From: Thermosphaera sp.
Lineage (GTDB): Archaea > Thermoproteota > Thermoprotei_A > Sulfolobales > Desulfurococcaceae
Length of the DNA stretch: 64,000 nt
Direction: 5' to 3'
Assembly (NCBI GenBank): GCA_038827615.1
Contig: JAWBNK010000001.1
Location: 744,290-808,289 of the forward strand
Part shown: piece by piece, positions 43,674 through 51,788 of the stretch
Numbering within the stretch: position 1 is the first letter of the stretch
Layout: each line of letters opens with the position of its first letter
Translations under genes and position numbers: made by a program
The notes under the pieces: model-generated
Told to the model about the DNA's origin: nothing
What the model saw: the letters and a program-made list of their open reading frames with translations, nothing else
Databases searched by the model: none

Positions 43674-44594
43674 ATGAAGATAAAGGGAATACATTATGGT
43701 TTAACACTATTGTACTCTTATCTACTGCCCTTCTTCGATATCCGAGAAACCCGTTACGGATTCGAATTCGTTAAACGCTACGGAAGCCTCCAAGGAATTA
43801 AATGCCAATTTAACGAAGATGACTTGCTCACCCAGTGCGAGATTCCTCCAAACATCGGGATAGGAACAGAAGTATTAAACGATGCTTTAGGCTTATCCAT
43901 GAAAAAACCTTTTGAACAATTGTGTTACATGGCTGATCTATATGAGGGCGAATGTTTAGCGAATCAACTCACGTTAATGTTTAATCCTTTAGATGCCAGA
44001 GATGTACTCAAAGTTATAGTTCTATCGCGTAATACTGATTACTATTATAATACAGTAAGATGGGCTAGACAGATATTTTCAGGAAAGATGTCACCAGAGG
44101 ATTTTTCTTCTTACATCCCCAAAACCCTTTCACATCTAAATGGAAACCTAGATCGATTATCGTTCAATGCCCCCACTCCAAGACTGATAAGAGGTTTACT
44201 GTCAATTGAAAGCATTGGCCCTAAGACTGTATCAGCCCTCCTTCTCCACGGGTATGGAAAAACCCGTTATGCCCCTATAGACAGGCACTTTGAGAAGATG
44301 CTTTCTAACCTTCTGAAAGTACGTCAGCCTTCGAAGAAGTATTGCATAGAGAATTCATTGCGGTGTGAAAAATGTTCAATAAGTGCAAAGTGCAAGTACG
44401 GAGTATCCTTAAAACTGTTCGGAGAGTACAATGGTATCATTCAATCTATGTCCTACGTTGCTGCTAGATTGAAAACCCGTAGGAGCCCTCTAGAAAAAAC
44501 GCTCGTTAAGAACGTGAAAGACTTTAAGTCTATAGACAGGTTCTTAAGCATTTTAGTGAAGAAATTTACTGGGAGAGCTTGTGAAAGAGATTGA
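43674..44594 (+). CDS. DNA glycosylase of the HhH-GPD superfamily with [4Fe-4S] cluster
   Basis: 306 residues. Residues 1-90 form an N-terminal domain (GIKCQFNEDDLLTQCEIPPN) like that of AlkA/OGG-type enzymes. Residues about 95-220 are the helical core with the hairpin and catalytic positions LSIESIGPKTVSALL (Lys184) and APIDRHFEKML (Asp203), both the lysine and aspartate of bifunctional EndoIII. A cluster loop follows: Cys224, 231, 234, 240, exactly C-x6-C-x2-C-x5-C. So base removal with possible AP-lyase activity is likely; the lesion is unknown. The radical SAM gene starts 7 bases downstream, same strand. Confidence 0.82.
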   Translation: MKIKGIHYGLTLLYSYLLPFFDIRETRYGFEFVKRYGSLQGIKCQFNEDDLLTQCEIPPNIGIGTEVLNDALGLSMKKPFEQLCYMADLYEGECLANQLTLMFNPLDARDVLKVIVLSRNTDYYYNTVRWARQIFSGKMSPEDFSSYIPKTLSHLNGNLDRLSFNAPTPRLIRGLLSIESIGPKTVSALLLHGYGKTRYAPIDRHFEKMLSNLLKVRQPSKKYCIENSLRCEKCSISAKCKYGVSLKLFGEYNGIIQSMSYVAARLKTRRSPLEKTLVKNVKDFKSIDRFLSILVKKFTGRACERD

Positions 44595-44600
44595 TACGAG

Positions 44601-45380
44601 ATGAGAGGTTACAATCCTATAGAGCTTTCAGACATTACCAGGAGGTTAGTGTGTAGAGTGACCCAAAAGGGCGAGGAGAGAAAATACTACAGGTTTAGGG
44701 GAGGACGGTGGTATGGCGGGGTCGCCACTGGTGACGTTGTTGGATGTAATCTCAGATGTAAATTCTGCTGGAGCTGGAGGTTCAGCCACTCCACAACAGG
44801 AGGCTGGTTTGAATCCATTGATTCAGCTTTCAGTAAACTCGTTCACATAGCGGAGAAAAACAATTATTACTACGTGAGACTGAGTGGCGGGGAACCTACA
44901 TTATCAAGGGAGCATTTATTGGGTCTCATGAAGCTCCTCTCAGAGACAAAATACACGTTCATTCTAGAGACAAACGGCATTCTATTGGGATATGACGAAT
45001 CTTACGCTGCCGAGATATCTAGATTTTCAAATATTGCTGTGAGAGTTAGTTTTAAAGGCACAACACCTGACGAGTTTCACCTTTTGACTGGCGCAAACCC
45101 TAGTTTTTTCTCCATTCAACTTAGAAGTCTCGAAAACTTAATTACAAGTGGTCTTCAGCCATGTAAAGACTTTTATCCAGCCGTGATGCTTAGTTTCTCG
45201 AAACCAGAGTCTTATGTCGAGTTTAAGGAGAGACTTAAAGCGCTGTCTCCGAGACTAGCTTCTTGCATAGACGAAGAGTATGTAATACTATATCCTCATG
45301 TAGTGGAGGTCTTAAGAAAATATAATTTAAAACCAACAATATCCTATTCCCCTGGCAGCGTCCCGGATTTCATGATTTAA
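44601..45380 (+). CDS. Radical SAM protein
   Basis: 259 residues with the [4Fe-4S]-SAM motif CNLRCKFC (Cys49, 53, 56), then RLSGGEPTLSREH, ETNGILLG and AVRVSFKGTTPDEFH, the usual (beta/alpha)6 barrel. No second cluster or C-terminal specificity domain is obvious, so the reaction is unknown. It is in an operon with a DNA glycosylase, and its product may act with it or be merely co-transcribed. Confidence 0.8.
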   Translation: MRGYNPIELSDITRRLVCRVTQKGEERKYYRFRGGRWYGGVATGDVVGCNLRCKFCWSWRFSHSTTGGWFESIDSAFSKLVHIAEKNNYYYVRLSGGEPTLSREHLLGLMKLLSETKYTFILETNGILLGYDESYAAEISRFSNIAVRVSFKGTTPDEFHLLTGANPSFFSIQLRSLENLITSGLQPCKDFYPAVMLSFSKPESYVEFKERLKALSPRLASCIDEEYVILYPHVVEVLRKYNLKPTISYSPGSVPDFMI

Positions 45381-45424
45381 AAGCCAATTGATAGATGAAT
45401 ATTGATATTAATGAAGGTGAAAAC

Positions 45425-46393
45425 GTGGACTCTGGAGAAGTCGTAGTTGTAGCATTAGGGGGGAACGCGTTCCAAAGCAAGAACGATAAGGGCACTGTAG
45501 AAGAGTACTGGAACAACGCGTATAAGTCAGCTGAATTCATAACTAGACTCATTGAGGAAGGCTACAGAGTAGTGGTGACTCATGGAAATGGTCCACAAGT
45601 AGGGATCATCGCGGAATGGATGATGGCTGGTTTAAAGGAAAAGAATCTGCCTCCAATGAGCTTGGACATAGCAGGCGCTATGTCGCAAGGATGGCTAGGC
45701 TACTTGTTACAGCAAGCCCTTTACAATAAATTATTGGATAGGAAGCTTCTCGGTGAGAAAATTAAAGGAGTAGTAACAGTTGTCACGCAGACACTCGTGG
45801 ACCGGAACGACCCAGCCTTCAAGGACCCCACTAAGTATATCGGACCATGGTATGAAAAAGATGAGGTCGAGAAGCTTGCAAAAGAGTTTGGTTGGACCTT
45901 TAAACCGGATCCCAGGGGAGGTTATAGAAGAGTAGTGCCCTCTCCTGACCCAGTGAGACAGATAGAAATCGATGCCATCAAAACACTGGTGTCTAACGGA
46001 TTCATCGTCATTGCTGACGGTGGCGGTGGAATTCCAGTGTATGTTGAAGAGGACGGTAAGCTCAAAGGGATTGAGGCAGTCATAGATAAAGACCTTGGAG
46101 CAGAAAGAATGGCGGCCGCAGTGGGTGCCGACGTATTATTAATTTTGACTGATGTTGAAAAAGTATACCTCAACCACGGAAAACCCGATGCTAAACCCAT
46201 TGATGAGATGACCGCCAGCGAAGCCTTAAAATATTATAAAGAGGGACATTTCAAACCTGGAAGCATGGGACCAAAAGTCCTAGCCGGAATAAGGTTCGTT
46301 CAAAACGGTGGAAAATTGGCAATCATTGCTCACTTAAGCCAGGCTTACGAGGCAATAAAAGGGAAGGCGGGCACAAGGATCCTCCCAGGATAA
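45425..46393 (+). CDS. arcC: Carbamate kinase
   Basis: Interconverts carbamoyl phosphate plus ADP with carbamate plus ATP. Seen: VVVALGGNAFQ, VVTHGNGPQVG, DIAGAMSQGWLGYLLQQAL, DKDLGAERMAAAVGADVLLILTDV, and GSMGPKVLAGIRF. 322 residues from GTG 45425, which has GAAGGTG upstream and gives the family N-terminus; ATG 45395 is an alternative that adds ten residues. It follows the radical SAM gene by 44 bases. With the two carbamoyltransferases it may make ATP from carbamoyl phosphate or supply it. Confidence 0.93.
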   Translation: MDSGEVVVVALGGNAFQSKNDKGTVEEYWNNAYKSAEFITRLIEEGYRVVVTHGNGPQVGIIAEWMMAGLKEKNLPPMSLDIAGAMSQGWLGYLLQQALYNKLLDRKLLGEKIKGVVTVVTQTLVDRNDPAFKDPTKYIGPWYEKDEVEKLAKEFGWTFKPDPRGGYRRVVPSPDPVRQIEIDAIKTLVSNGFIVIADGGGGIPVYVEEDGKLKGIEAVIDKDLGAERMAAAVGADVLLILTDVEKVYLNHGKPDAKPIDEMTASEALKYYKEGHFKPGSMGPKVLAGIRFVQNGGKLAIIAHLSQAYEAIKGKAGTRILPG

Positions 46394-46411
46394 GACTGTT
46401 TTATACAACTT

Positions 46412-46422
46412 GCTTTTTTCTT
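46412..46422 (+). terminator. T-run after carbamate kinase
   Basis: A T6 tract (46414-46419) 20 bases after the stop, followed by AT-rich sequence containing the likely promoter of the next gene. Confidence 0.4.
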
Positions 46423-46480
46423 TATAACTCTTCTATTATATCTCATAATGTTTAGTAATTAATGATAAGAGTGATAACGA

Positions 46481-47365
46481 ATGCTCGACATAAACCGTAT
46501 TTTAAAACTAAAAGGCTTTTTCTTCCTCGTCATGACGACCATCTTGTGGGGTACGTCTTTTTCTTTCATTAAACTATCTGTTGAGGAAATCTCGGGTTTC
46601 TCATATACGTTTTACCGCGGTATGTTTTCTCTCCTATTTCTGACACCACTGGTCACTAGAAAACTGCGAAAACGAGAATTCCATTTTAAAAGTTTGATAA
46701 ATGGAATGTATACCGGAGTCGCTTATACCTCAGGACTTATGCTTCAGGGATTGGGGACCGCATACGTATCTCCCTCGACAAGTGCGTTCATCACTGGGCT
46801 TAATACGCTACATGTTCATCTCTATTCCGGAATTATAGCTAGAAAATATGGACTTACCCATGCTATCTCATTAGCCCTAGCCCTCTCTGGTCTTTACATT
46901 TTAACCAAGCCCCAGGACAGTGGAGGTTGGGGCGAGTTCCTCGTTTTCATAGGATCCATTGCATGGGCAGCTCAGATCATCCTAGTGAGCAAGTACAGCA
47001 GCGCTTCAATGCTCGAGTATCTTTATGGAATGTTCACTCCAACTCTCCTAATAGGTCCATACGTCCTGTTTTTTGAAAGAGGCGGGAGCCTGTCACCCTC
47101 CACGATGATCTACTTAGCTTACCTGGCGGCGGCGTGTTCTCTTGGAGCCACCTATTTCCAGGTCAAAGGACAGAAGTATGTCTCAGCTAGCTCTGCTGCA
47201 ATAGTATTCTTGCTAGAACCGGTGTTTGCACTCTTATTCTCACTCCTCCTCGGCCTCGAAGCTCTAGCGTTGTACAAAGTGATTGGGGGGAGTCTCATAG
47301 TTCTTGCAACGTACGTGACCACCGTCGGCGAGATCAAAAGCGTGAATAAGACACAGCAGACTTAA
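46481..47365 (+). CDS. DMT-superfamily (EamA) transporter
   Basis: 294 residues with ten predicted membrane helices in two five-helix EamA repeats (WGTSFSFIKLSVEEISGF in the first; ASSAAIVFLLEPVFALLFSL in the second). Family members export or import amino acids, nucleobases and other metabolites. It lies just before the SsnA-like amidohydrolase, 36 bases apart on the same strand, and could supply its substrate. Confidence 0.82.
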   Translation: MLDINRILKLKGFFFLVMTTILWGTSFSFIKLSVEEISGFSYTFYRGMFSLLFLTPLVTRKLRKREFHFKSLINGMYTGVAYTSGLMLQGLGTAYVSPSTSAFITGLNTLHVHLYSGIIARKYGLTHAISLALALSGLYILTKPQDSGGWGEFLVFIGSIAWAAQIILVSKYSSASMLEYLYGMFTPTLLIGPYVLFFERGGSLSPSTMIYLAYLAAACSLGATYFQVKGQKYVSASSAAIVFLLEPVFALLFSLLLGLEALALYKVIGGSLIVLATYVTTVGEIKSVNKTQQT

Positions 47366-47401
47366 AAACGCAGTGTCGGAAAAATATACAAGGTGGGATG
47401 A

Positions 47402-48790
47402 TTGCGGGAAAAAGTCGATATTCTAATATCCAATGGATTGATAGTTACAATGGATAAGGAGAGAAGAATCATTGATAATGGATTCATAGCAATTAGCGGT
47501 GGACGAATCCTCGACATTGGGATTGGGGATGGACAAAACAAGTATATTGCCGAAGAACATATTGATGCCAAAAAACACGTAGTTATGCCTGGCCTTATGT
47601 GCGCTCACACACACTTCTATGGCCTGTTATTGACCGGTAGTCCATGGTTTTCCAGGATCGATCCGCCGACGGACTTTCAGCAAAATCTTCAAAGAATATG
47701 GTGGGCGCTTGACGTTCTACTCTCTCATGAGGATGCGTACGCTTCTGCTCTTATGGGGGCTATCGAGTTCGTGAAAACCGGGGTTACATTTTTCTTCGAC
47801 AACATAAGTGCCCCTAACTCGATACACGGAGTTCTCGACTATATCGAGAAGGCCGTTAATGAAGTCGGAATACGTGGATACCTTAGTTTCGAGGCAACAC
47901 AGAGACGAAAAATTGAAGAAGGCATTGAAGGTCTGAAAGAAAACGAGAGGTTTATTTTAAAGAATAACCTTGACGAGTCCAAAAAAGTAAAAGGAGCGAT
48001 TTACCTCCACGCGAGTTTCACGGTATCAAACGACTTGTTCATTAAAGCGAGAGAGATGGCTGATAAGTATAACGCTCTTCTAGCAATACACGCCGAGGAA
48101 GGGTTGGTTGATGTCTACCATAATATTGAGAGATACGGTTTGCGCCCCATTGAAAGAATGTATAAACTGGGGTTCTTAAAGGACGATGTCATCCTTGTTC
48201 ACGCTGTAAACACGACTGAAGACGAGCTGGATCTTGTCAAAAAAACTGGGGCACATGTTGCTCACAACCCGTTAAGCAATATGTTGAATGCCGTGGGAGT
48301 TGCGAAAATACCTGAGATGATCGAGAGAGGCATCAACGTAGGAATCGGGAACGATGGTTACATATTTGACCAATTCGAAAATATTCGTGCGACTTACCTA
48401 TTACATAAGCTTTGGAAGAGAGACCCGAGAATAATGTCGCCTATGCAGGTCATTGAAATGGCTACTGTAAACGTCGCGAGGATGTTCAGGGTCGACTCCC
48501 AACTGGGGAGTCTGGAGAAGGGTAAAAAAGCTGATATTGTATTAATAAAGCCCGAGCTACCCTCAACTCCCGTCAACTCTCAAACCGTCTATGGACACTT
48601 GGTAAACTCCGTCAATAGTAGAGATGTCAAAAGCGTTATCGTCGACGGAAAATTGGTCATGAAAAACCGCGTCCTTCTAAATGTTGATGAAGAAAAGTCA
48701 ATAGAGTATGTTCACAAGGTTGTTGAGAGGCTTTGGGATAGACTCTTGGAAAAAGGAGAGTACCAGATAGACGTTTTGGAAGCGATATGA
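47402..48790 (+). CDS. SsnA-like amidohydrolase/deaminase
   Basis: 462-residue metal-dependent hydrolase of the TRZ/ATZ-SsnA branch of the amidohydrolase superfamily, which includes guanine, cytosine and s-triazine deaminases. Seen metal site: CAHTHFYG (HxH), LLAIHAEEG, LVHAVNTTEDE and the Asp in GIGNDGYIFDQFEN, which is close to SsnA. The N-terminal and C-terminal beta domains (LIVTMDKE; LVNSVNSRDVKSVIVDGKLV) are also present. TTG start with AGGTGGG at proper spacing. In bacteria ssnA is part of the xanthine/purine degradation operons that hold ygeW. Substrate unknown. Confidence 0.82.
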   Translation: MREKVDILISNGLIVTMDKERRIIDNGFIAISGGRILDIGIGDGQNKYIAEEHIDAKKHVVMPGLMCAHTHFYGLLLTGSPWFSRIDPPTDFQQNLQRIWWALDVLLSHEDAYASALMGAIEFVKTGVTFFFDNISAPNSIHGVLDYIEKAVNEVGIRGYLSFEATQRRKIEEGIEGLKENERFILKNNLDESKKVKGAIYLHASFTVSNDLFIKAREMADKYNALLAIHAEEGLVDVYHNIERYGLRPIERMYKLGFLKDDVILVHAVNTTEDELDLVKKTGAHVAHNPLSNMLNAVGVAKIPEMIERGINVGIGNDGYIFDQFENIRATYLLHKLWKRDPRIMSPMQVIEMATVNVARMFRVDSQLGSLEKGKKADIVLIKPELPSTPVNSQTVYGHLVNSVNSRDVKSVIVDGKLVMKNRVLLNVDEEKSIEYVHKVVERLWDRLLEKGEYQIDVLEAI

Positions 48791-48872
48791 GGGCTTAGTA
48801 TAGTAGTTTCCAGTGTCTTAAATTTCCACAAGATGTTAAAGTGTTCAATATTCTTTTATTTTTTAAAAAGTA

Positions 48873-48918
48873 AAGTTATAAAAGCTTTCACAGTCTAAAT
48901 ATTCATGTGGTGAAAACC
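48873..48918 (+). promoter_or_regulatory. Promoter and RBS of cren7
   Basis: BRE-like AAAG followed by the TATA box TTATAAAA (48876-48883), the best match in this window, predicts a start near 48906. GGTGA (48909-48913) is 5 bases before ATG 48919. This fits an abundant chromatin protein. Confidence 0.6.
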
Positions 48919-49104
48919 ATGCCTTGCGATAAGCCAGTAAAGGTTAAGACTGCAAGCGGGAAAGAGTTAGAGTTAATCCCAAAAAAAGTTTGGCAACTCA
49001 ACCCGCGCGGCAAAAAAGGAGTAAAGGTCGGCTTGTTCCAGGACCCTGAAACTGGGGCTTTCTTCAGAGCTAAAGTTCCTGAGGACTATCCATTATGTGG
49101 TTAA
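48919..49104 (+). CDS. cren7: Chromatin protein Cren7
   Basis: 61-residue crenarchaeal DNA-bending chromatin protein, an SH3-like barrel. Seen: KPVKVKTASGKELELIPKKVW, GKKGVKVGLFQDPETG and the C-terminal DYPL, nearly identical in layout to Sulfolobus Cren7. Two cysteines (residues 3 and 60) at the ends are unlike the Sulfolobus protein and might pair. ATG 48919 is favoured by the RBS; GTG 48907 would add four residues. Marker for Thermoproteota (Crenarchaeota). Confidence 0.95.
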   Translation: MPCDKPVKVKTASGKELELIPKKVWQLNPRGKKGVKVGLFQDPETGAFFRAKVPEDYPLCG

Positions 49105-49120
49105 CTTTTTTGGGTTTTTG
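49105..49120 (+). terminator. T-run terminator after cren7
   Basis: T6 (49106-49111) and T5 (49115-49119) tracts directly after the cren7 stop. Confidence 0.5.
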
Positions 49121-49204
49121 ACTCAATTACACACTTTCTTCTGGTTTCATAAAAGTTTTTTTACTTTTAAGATAAGGATTATCACAGCATAGTGGGTGAA
49201 ATGT

Positions 49205-50416
49205 GTGGTTGATCTATCAGTAGAAATAGCTGGCTTGAAAATGAAGAATCCTATTATGAATGCTGCCTGCCCAATATCCCGCGACGCGGAAACAATGAAA
49301 CTACTGATTGACAACGGGGTCGGAGGAGTTGTTGCTAAAACAATTAGCGTTAAACCAGCTATTGTTCCAAGGCCGAGTATGGGCGTTGTAGACAGAGGGC
49401 TCGGCCGATTCCACATGCTCAAACCCGTTAAGCCTGGTGAAACAAGGGTTACTCCTGTCGACTCTGGAAACTACAGATTCATATACGCTCTTCTCAACGC
49501 TGAATTATGGAGTGACATCCCCGCCGAACACTACCTGGAGCGTGAATACCCTATAGTGAAGAACTATTGCAAAGACCATGGGGTGGCTTTCTTCGTAAGC
49601 ATCGGTTATAAGCCTGAAGAATTGTCCCTGCTTGGACCTAAGGTTGAGAAGGCAGGAGCTGAGGCAATAGAGTTCTCGACACATTACATAGGCAAAGACT
49701 ATCGACCAGTTATCGAAGCAGCTAAAGCCCTCAGAGAGTCGGTTTCGATCCCAATATTTGCAAAATTAAGCCCCTTCACGCCTAACATTCCTGATTTAGT
49801 CAAAGAACTCGAGGCTGTAAAGGTCGATGGAATAGTGGCTACTAATACTATAGGTCCAGCCTTGAGTATCGATGTAGAGACCGGCCTGCCGATCGTCGGC
49901 GGACCACTAGGATACGGGTGGATGAGTGGTCCGGCTTTAAAACCTCTATCGCTCGCAGTAGTAGCCGAAGTGGCGAGAAATACGAAACTCCCGGTGATAG
50001 GTGTCGGAGGAATATCGAGAGGGGTCGATGTTATAGAGTACTTCATGGCGGGTGCCTCGGCTGTACAAATTTGCACTGCCGCACTAGTAGAAGGGTTCAG
50101 CGTTTTTCAACGAATTATTAGCGAAACAAAATCGTGGCTTGAGAAGCATGGGTACTCAAGTATTCTAGATGTGAAGGGTTTAGCACTTAAATATTTAAAA
50201 CCTGAGCCGAGAAGGGTTTGGGCGAAATCACCTGTTGTTGAGGAGAAAAAGTGCATTGGCTGCGGATTCTGTGAGCAAGTATGCGACTACGACGCAGTTC
50301 ATATAGAAGAATCGGAGAAAGGGAGGAGGGTTGCGGTTGTAAATGGAGCAAAATGCTACGGGTGTGGATTGTGCACCACAGTATGTCCTACTAGGGCGAT
50401 CCACTTCATTGAATAA
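49205..50416 (+). CDS. Dihydroorotate/dihydropyrimidine dehydrogenase-like flavoprotein with two [4Fe-4S] (PreA-type)
   Basis: 403 residues. An FMN TIM barrel (NPIMNAACPISRDAETM; VVAKTIS; KLSPFTPNI; VGGISRGVDVIEYFMAGASA) is followed by a ferredoxin domain with CIGCGFCEQVC and CYGCGLCTTVCP. This is the layout of PreA, the pyrimidine-reducing half of bacterial NAD-dependent dihydropyrimidine dehydrogenase. The PreT partner is not in the window, and ferredoxin could be the electron partner instead. Start GTG 49205 with GGGTGA upstream; GTG 49196 is possible. Role in pyrimidine reduction or in another cyclic-amide route is inference. Confidence 0.83.
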   Translation: MVDLSVEIAGLKMKNPIMNAACPISRDAETMKLLIDNGVGGVVAKTISVKPAIVPRPSMGVVDRGLGRFHMLKPVKPGETRVTPVDSGNYRFIYALLNAELWSDIPAEHYLEREYPIVKNYCKDHGVAFFVSIGYKPEELSLLGPKVEKAGAEAIEFSTHYIGKDYRPVIEAAKALRESVSIPIFAKLSPFTPNIPDLVKELEAVKVDGIVATNTIGPALSIDVETGLPIVGGPLGYGWMSGPALKPLSLAVVAEVARNTKLPVIGVGGISRGVDVIEYFMAGASAVQICTAALVEGFSVFQRIISETKSWLEKHGYSSILDVKGLALKYLKPEPRRVWAKSPVVEEKKCIGCGFCEQVCDYDAVHIEESEKGRRVAVVNGAKCYGCGLCTTVCPTRAIHFIE

Positions 50417-50434
50417 CTTTTTCTTTATTTTTTA
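50417..50434 (+). terminator. T-run terminator after the PreA-like gene
   Basis: T5 and T6 tracts (50418-50422, 50428-50433) directly after the stop. Confidence 0.45.
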
Positions 50435-50504
50435 AATATTTGTTTAAACTGCGATTAATTAAATTACGTTGTATTTATTAAAATATTTAATTAAAGAGTT
50501 CCAT

Positions 50505-50552
50505 GGAAACTTATAACCTCATATTTCCATACGATATTAATGGTGTGTATTT
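50505..50552 (+). promoter_or_regulatory. Promoter of pgk-gap
   Basis: GGAAAC then TTATAA (50511-50516) is a good BRE/TATA pair, with start predicted near 50540. GGTG (50542-50545) precedes the GTG by about 7 bases. Confidence 0.5.
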
Positions 50553-51788
50553 GTGACAATAAATATACCGAGATTGCCCACTATAAAAGATTTAGAGATC
50601 AATGGTAAGAAAATACTCATGAGAATCGACATTAATTCACCAATTGATCCAGAGACCGAGGAGATTATGGATGATAAAAGGATAAGTGTTCACGGAAAGC
50701 ATGTAAAGGAAATCTTAGAGAAATACAACCCTGCAATAATACTCATCTCTCATCAAGGACGCCCGGGTGAAAGCGATTTTATTAGTTTGGAAAAACACTC
50801 CCTTCTCCTTTCAAAGTACATGGGGATTCCTGTGAAATTCGTAGACGATATTATTGGTCCTAAAGCAAGGGAAGAGATACGTGAATTAAAGCCTGGTGAA
50901 GTATTGCTTCTTGAGAATTTGAGGATATTATCCGAGGAAATCATCGAAGCTGCTCCCGAAAAACAGGCACTGACCATGCTCGTGAAAAAACTCTCCAGCA
51001 ATGTGGACGTATACGTTAATGACGCCTTTGCAACAGCTCATCGGAGCCAGCCAAGCATCGTTGGATTCCCCCTATCTCTACCTAGCTGTATCGGCCCTGT
51101 TTTCGAGAAAGAGATCCAAGCAATAACTAGAATACTGGATTCTTTCGAATCACCCAGGATATATGTGCTGGGGGGTTCCAAGGTTAGAGAGCTACTCAGA
51201 GTCATGGAAAACCTAATGAGGAATAAATTAGCTGATAGGATATTAACTACTGGACTCCTTGCACACCTGTTTTTAGTAGCAAAGGGAATCAACATTGGAG
51301 TCGAGAACATGAAAGTACTCGAGGAAAAGGGTCTTCTACCACTTGTGCCAAGAGCTAGACACATTCTAATGAGGGGGGCGCCAATCGAGACCCCAATAGA
51401 TTTCAAATCAAAATTGAATGGAGAAGTTAAAAATGTTTACGTTGGCGAAATTCGTGGAGTAATTAAAGACATAGGCGAAAATACCGTTAAGATTTACGGC
51501 GACCTCCTCAGGGATGCAAAAATCATAGTCATGAGGGGGCCTGCCGGAGTCATCGAAGAGGAGGAATTTAGAGCTGGAACAACGAATCTTCTCGAATACG
51601 TATATAGCAGTAACGCATTCACGCTCATAGCAGGTGGACATTTAGGGTCAATGGTTGATGAGAATAGGGTTAACAATAAGATCCACGTTTCGACTGGTGG
51701 AAACGCCTTACTATTATTTCTGTCAGGTGAAGAGTTGCCTGCGCTAAAAGCCATGGAGCTCTCATCAAAAATGTTCCTGGGATGGTGA
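50553..51788 (+). CDS. pgk: Phosphoglycerate kinase
   Basis: Interconverts 1,3-bisphosphoglycerate and 3-phosphoglycerate with ADP/ATP. Seen: LMRIDINSPIDPE, SHQGRPGE, VNDAFATAHRSQPS, and the C-terminal LIAGGHLGSM. 411 residues. Overlaps gap by 7 bases. In Desulfurococcales sugar breakdown usually bypasses this step with GAPOR/GAPN, so the pair pgk-gap probably serves gluconeogenesis and also mannosylglycerate, whose precursor is 3-phosphoglycerate. Confidence 0.95.
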   Translation: MTINIPRLPTIKDLEINGKKILMRIDINSPIDPETEEIMDDKRISVHGKHVKEILEKYNPAIILISHQGRPGESDFISLEKHSLLLSKYMGIPVKFVDDIIGPKAREEIRELKPGEVLLLENLRILSEEIIEAAPEKQALTMLVKKLSSNVDVYVNDAFATAHRSQPSIVGFPLSLPSCIGPVFEKEIQAITRILDSFESPRIYVLGGSKVRELLRVMENLMRNKLADRILTTGLLAHLFLVAKGINIGVENMKVLEEKGLLPLVPRARHILMRGAPIETPIDFKSKLNGEVKNVYVGEIRGVIKDIGENTVKIYGDLLRDAKIIVMRGPAGVIEEEEFRAGTTNLLEYVYSSNAFTLIAGGHLGSMVDENRVNNKIHVSTGGNALLLFLSGEELPALKAMELSSKMFLGW

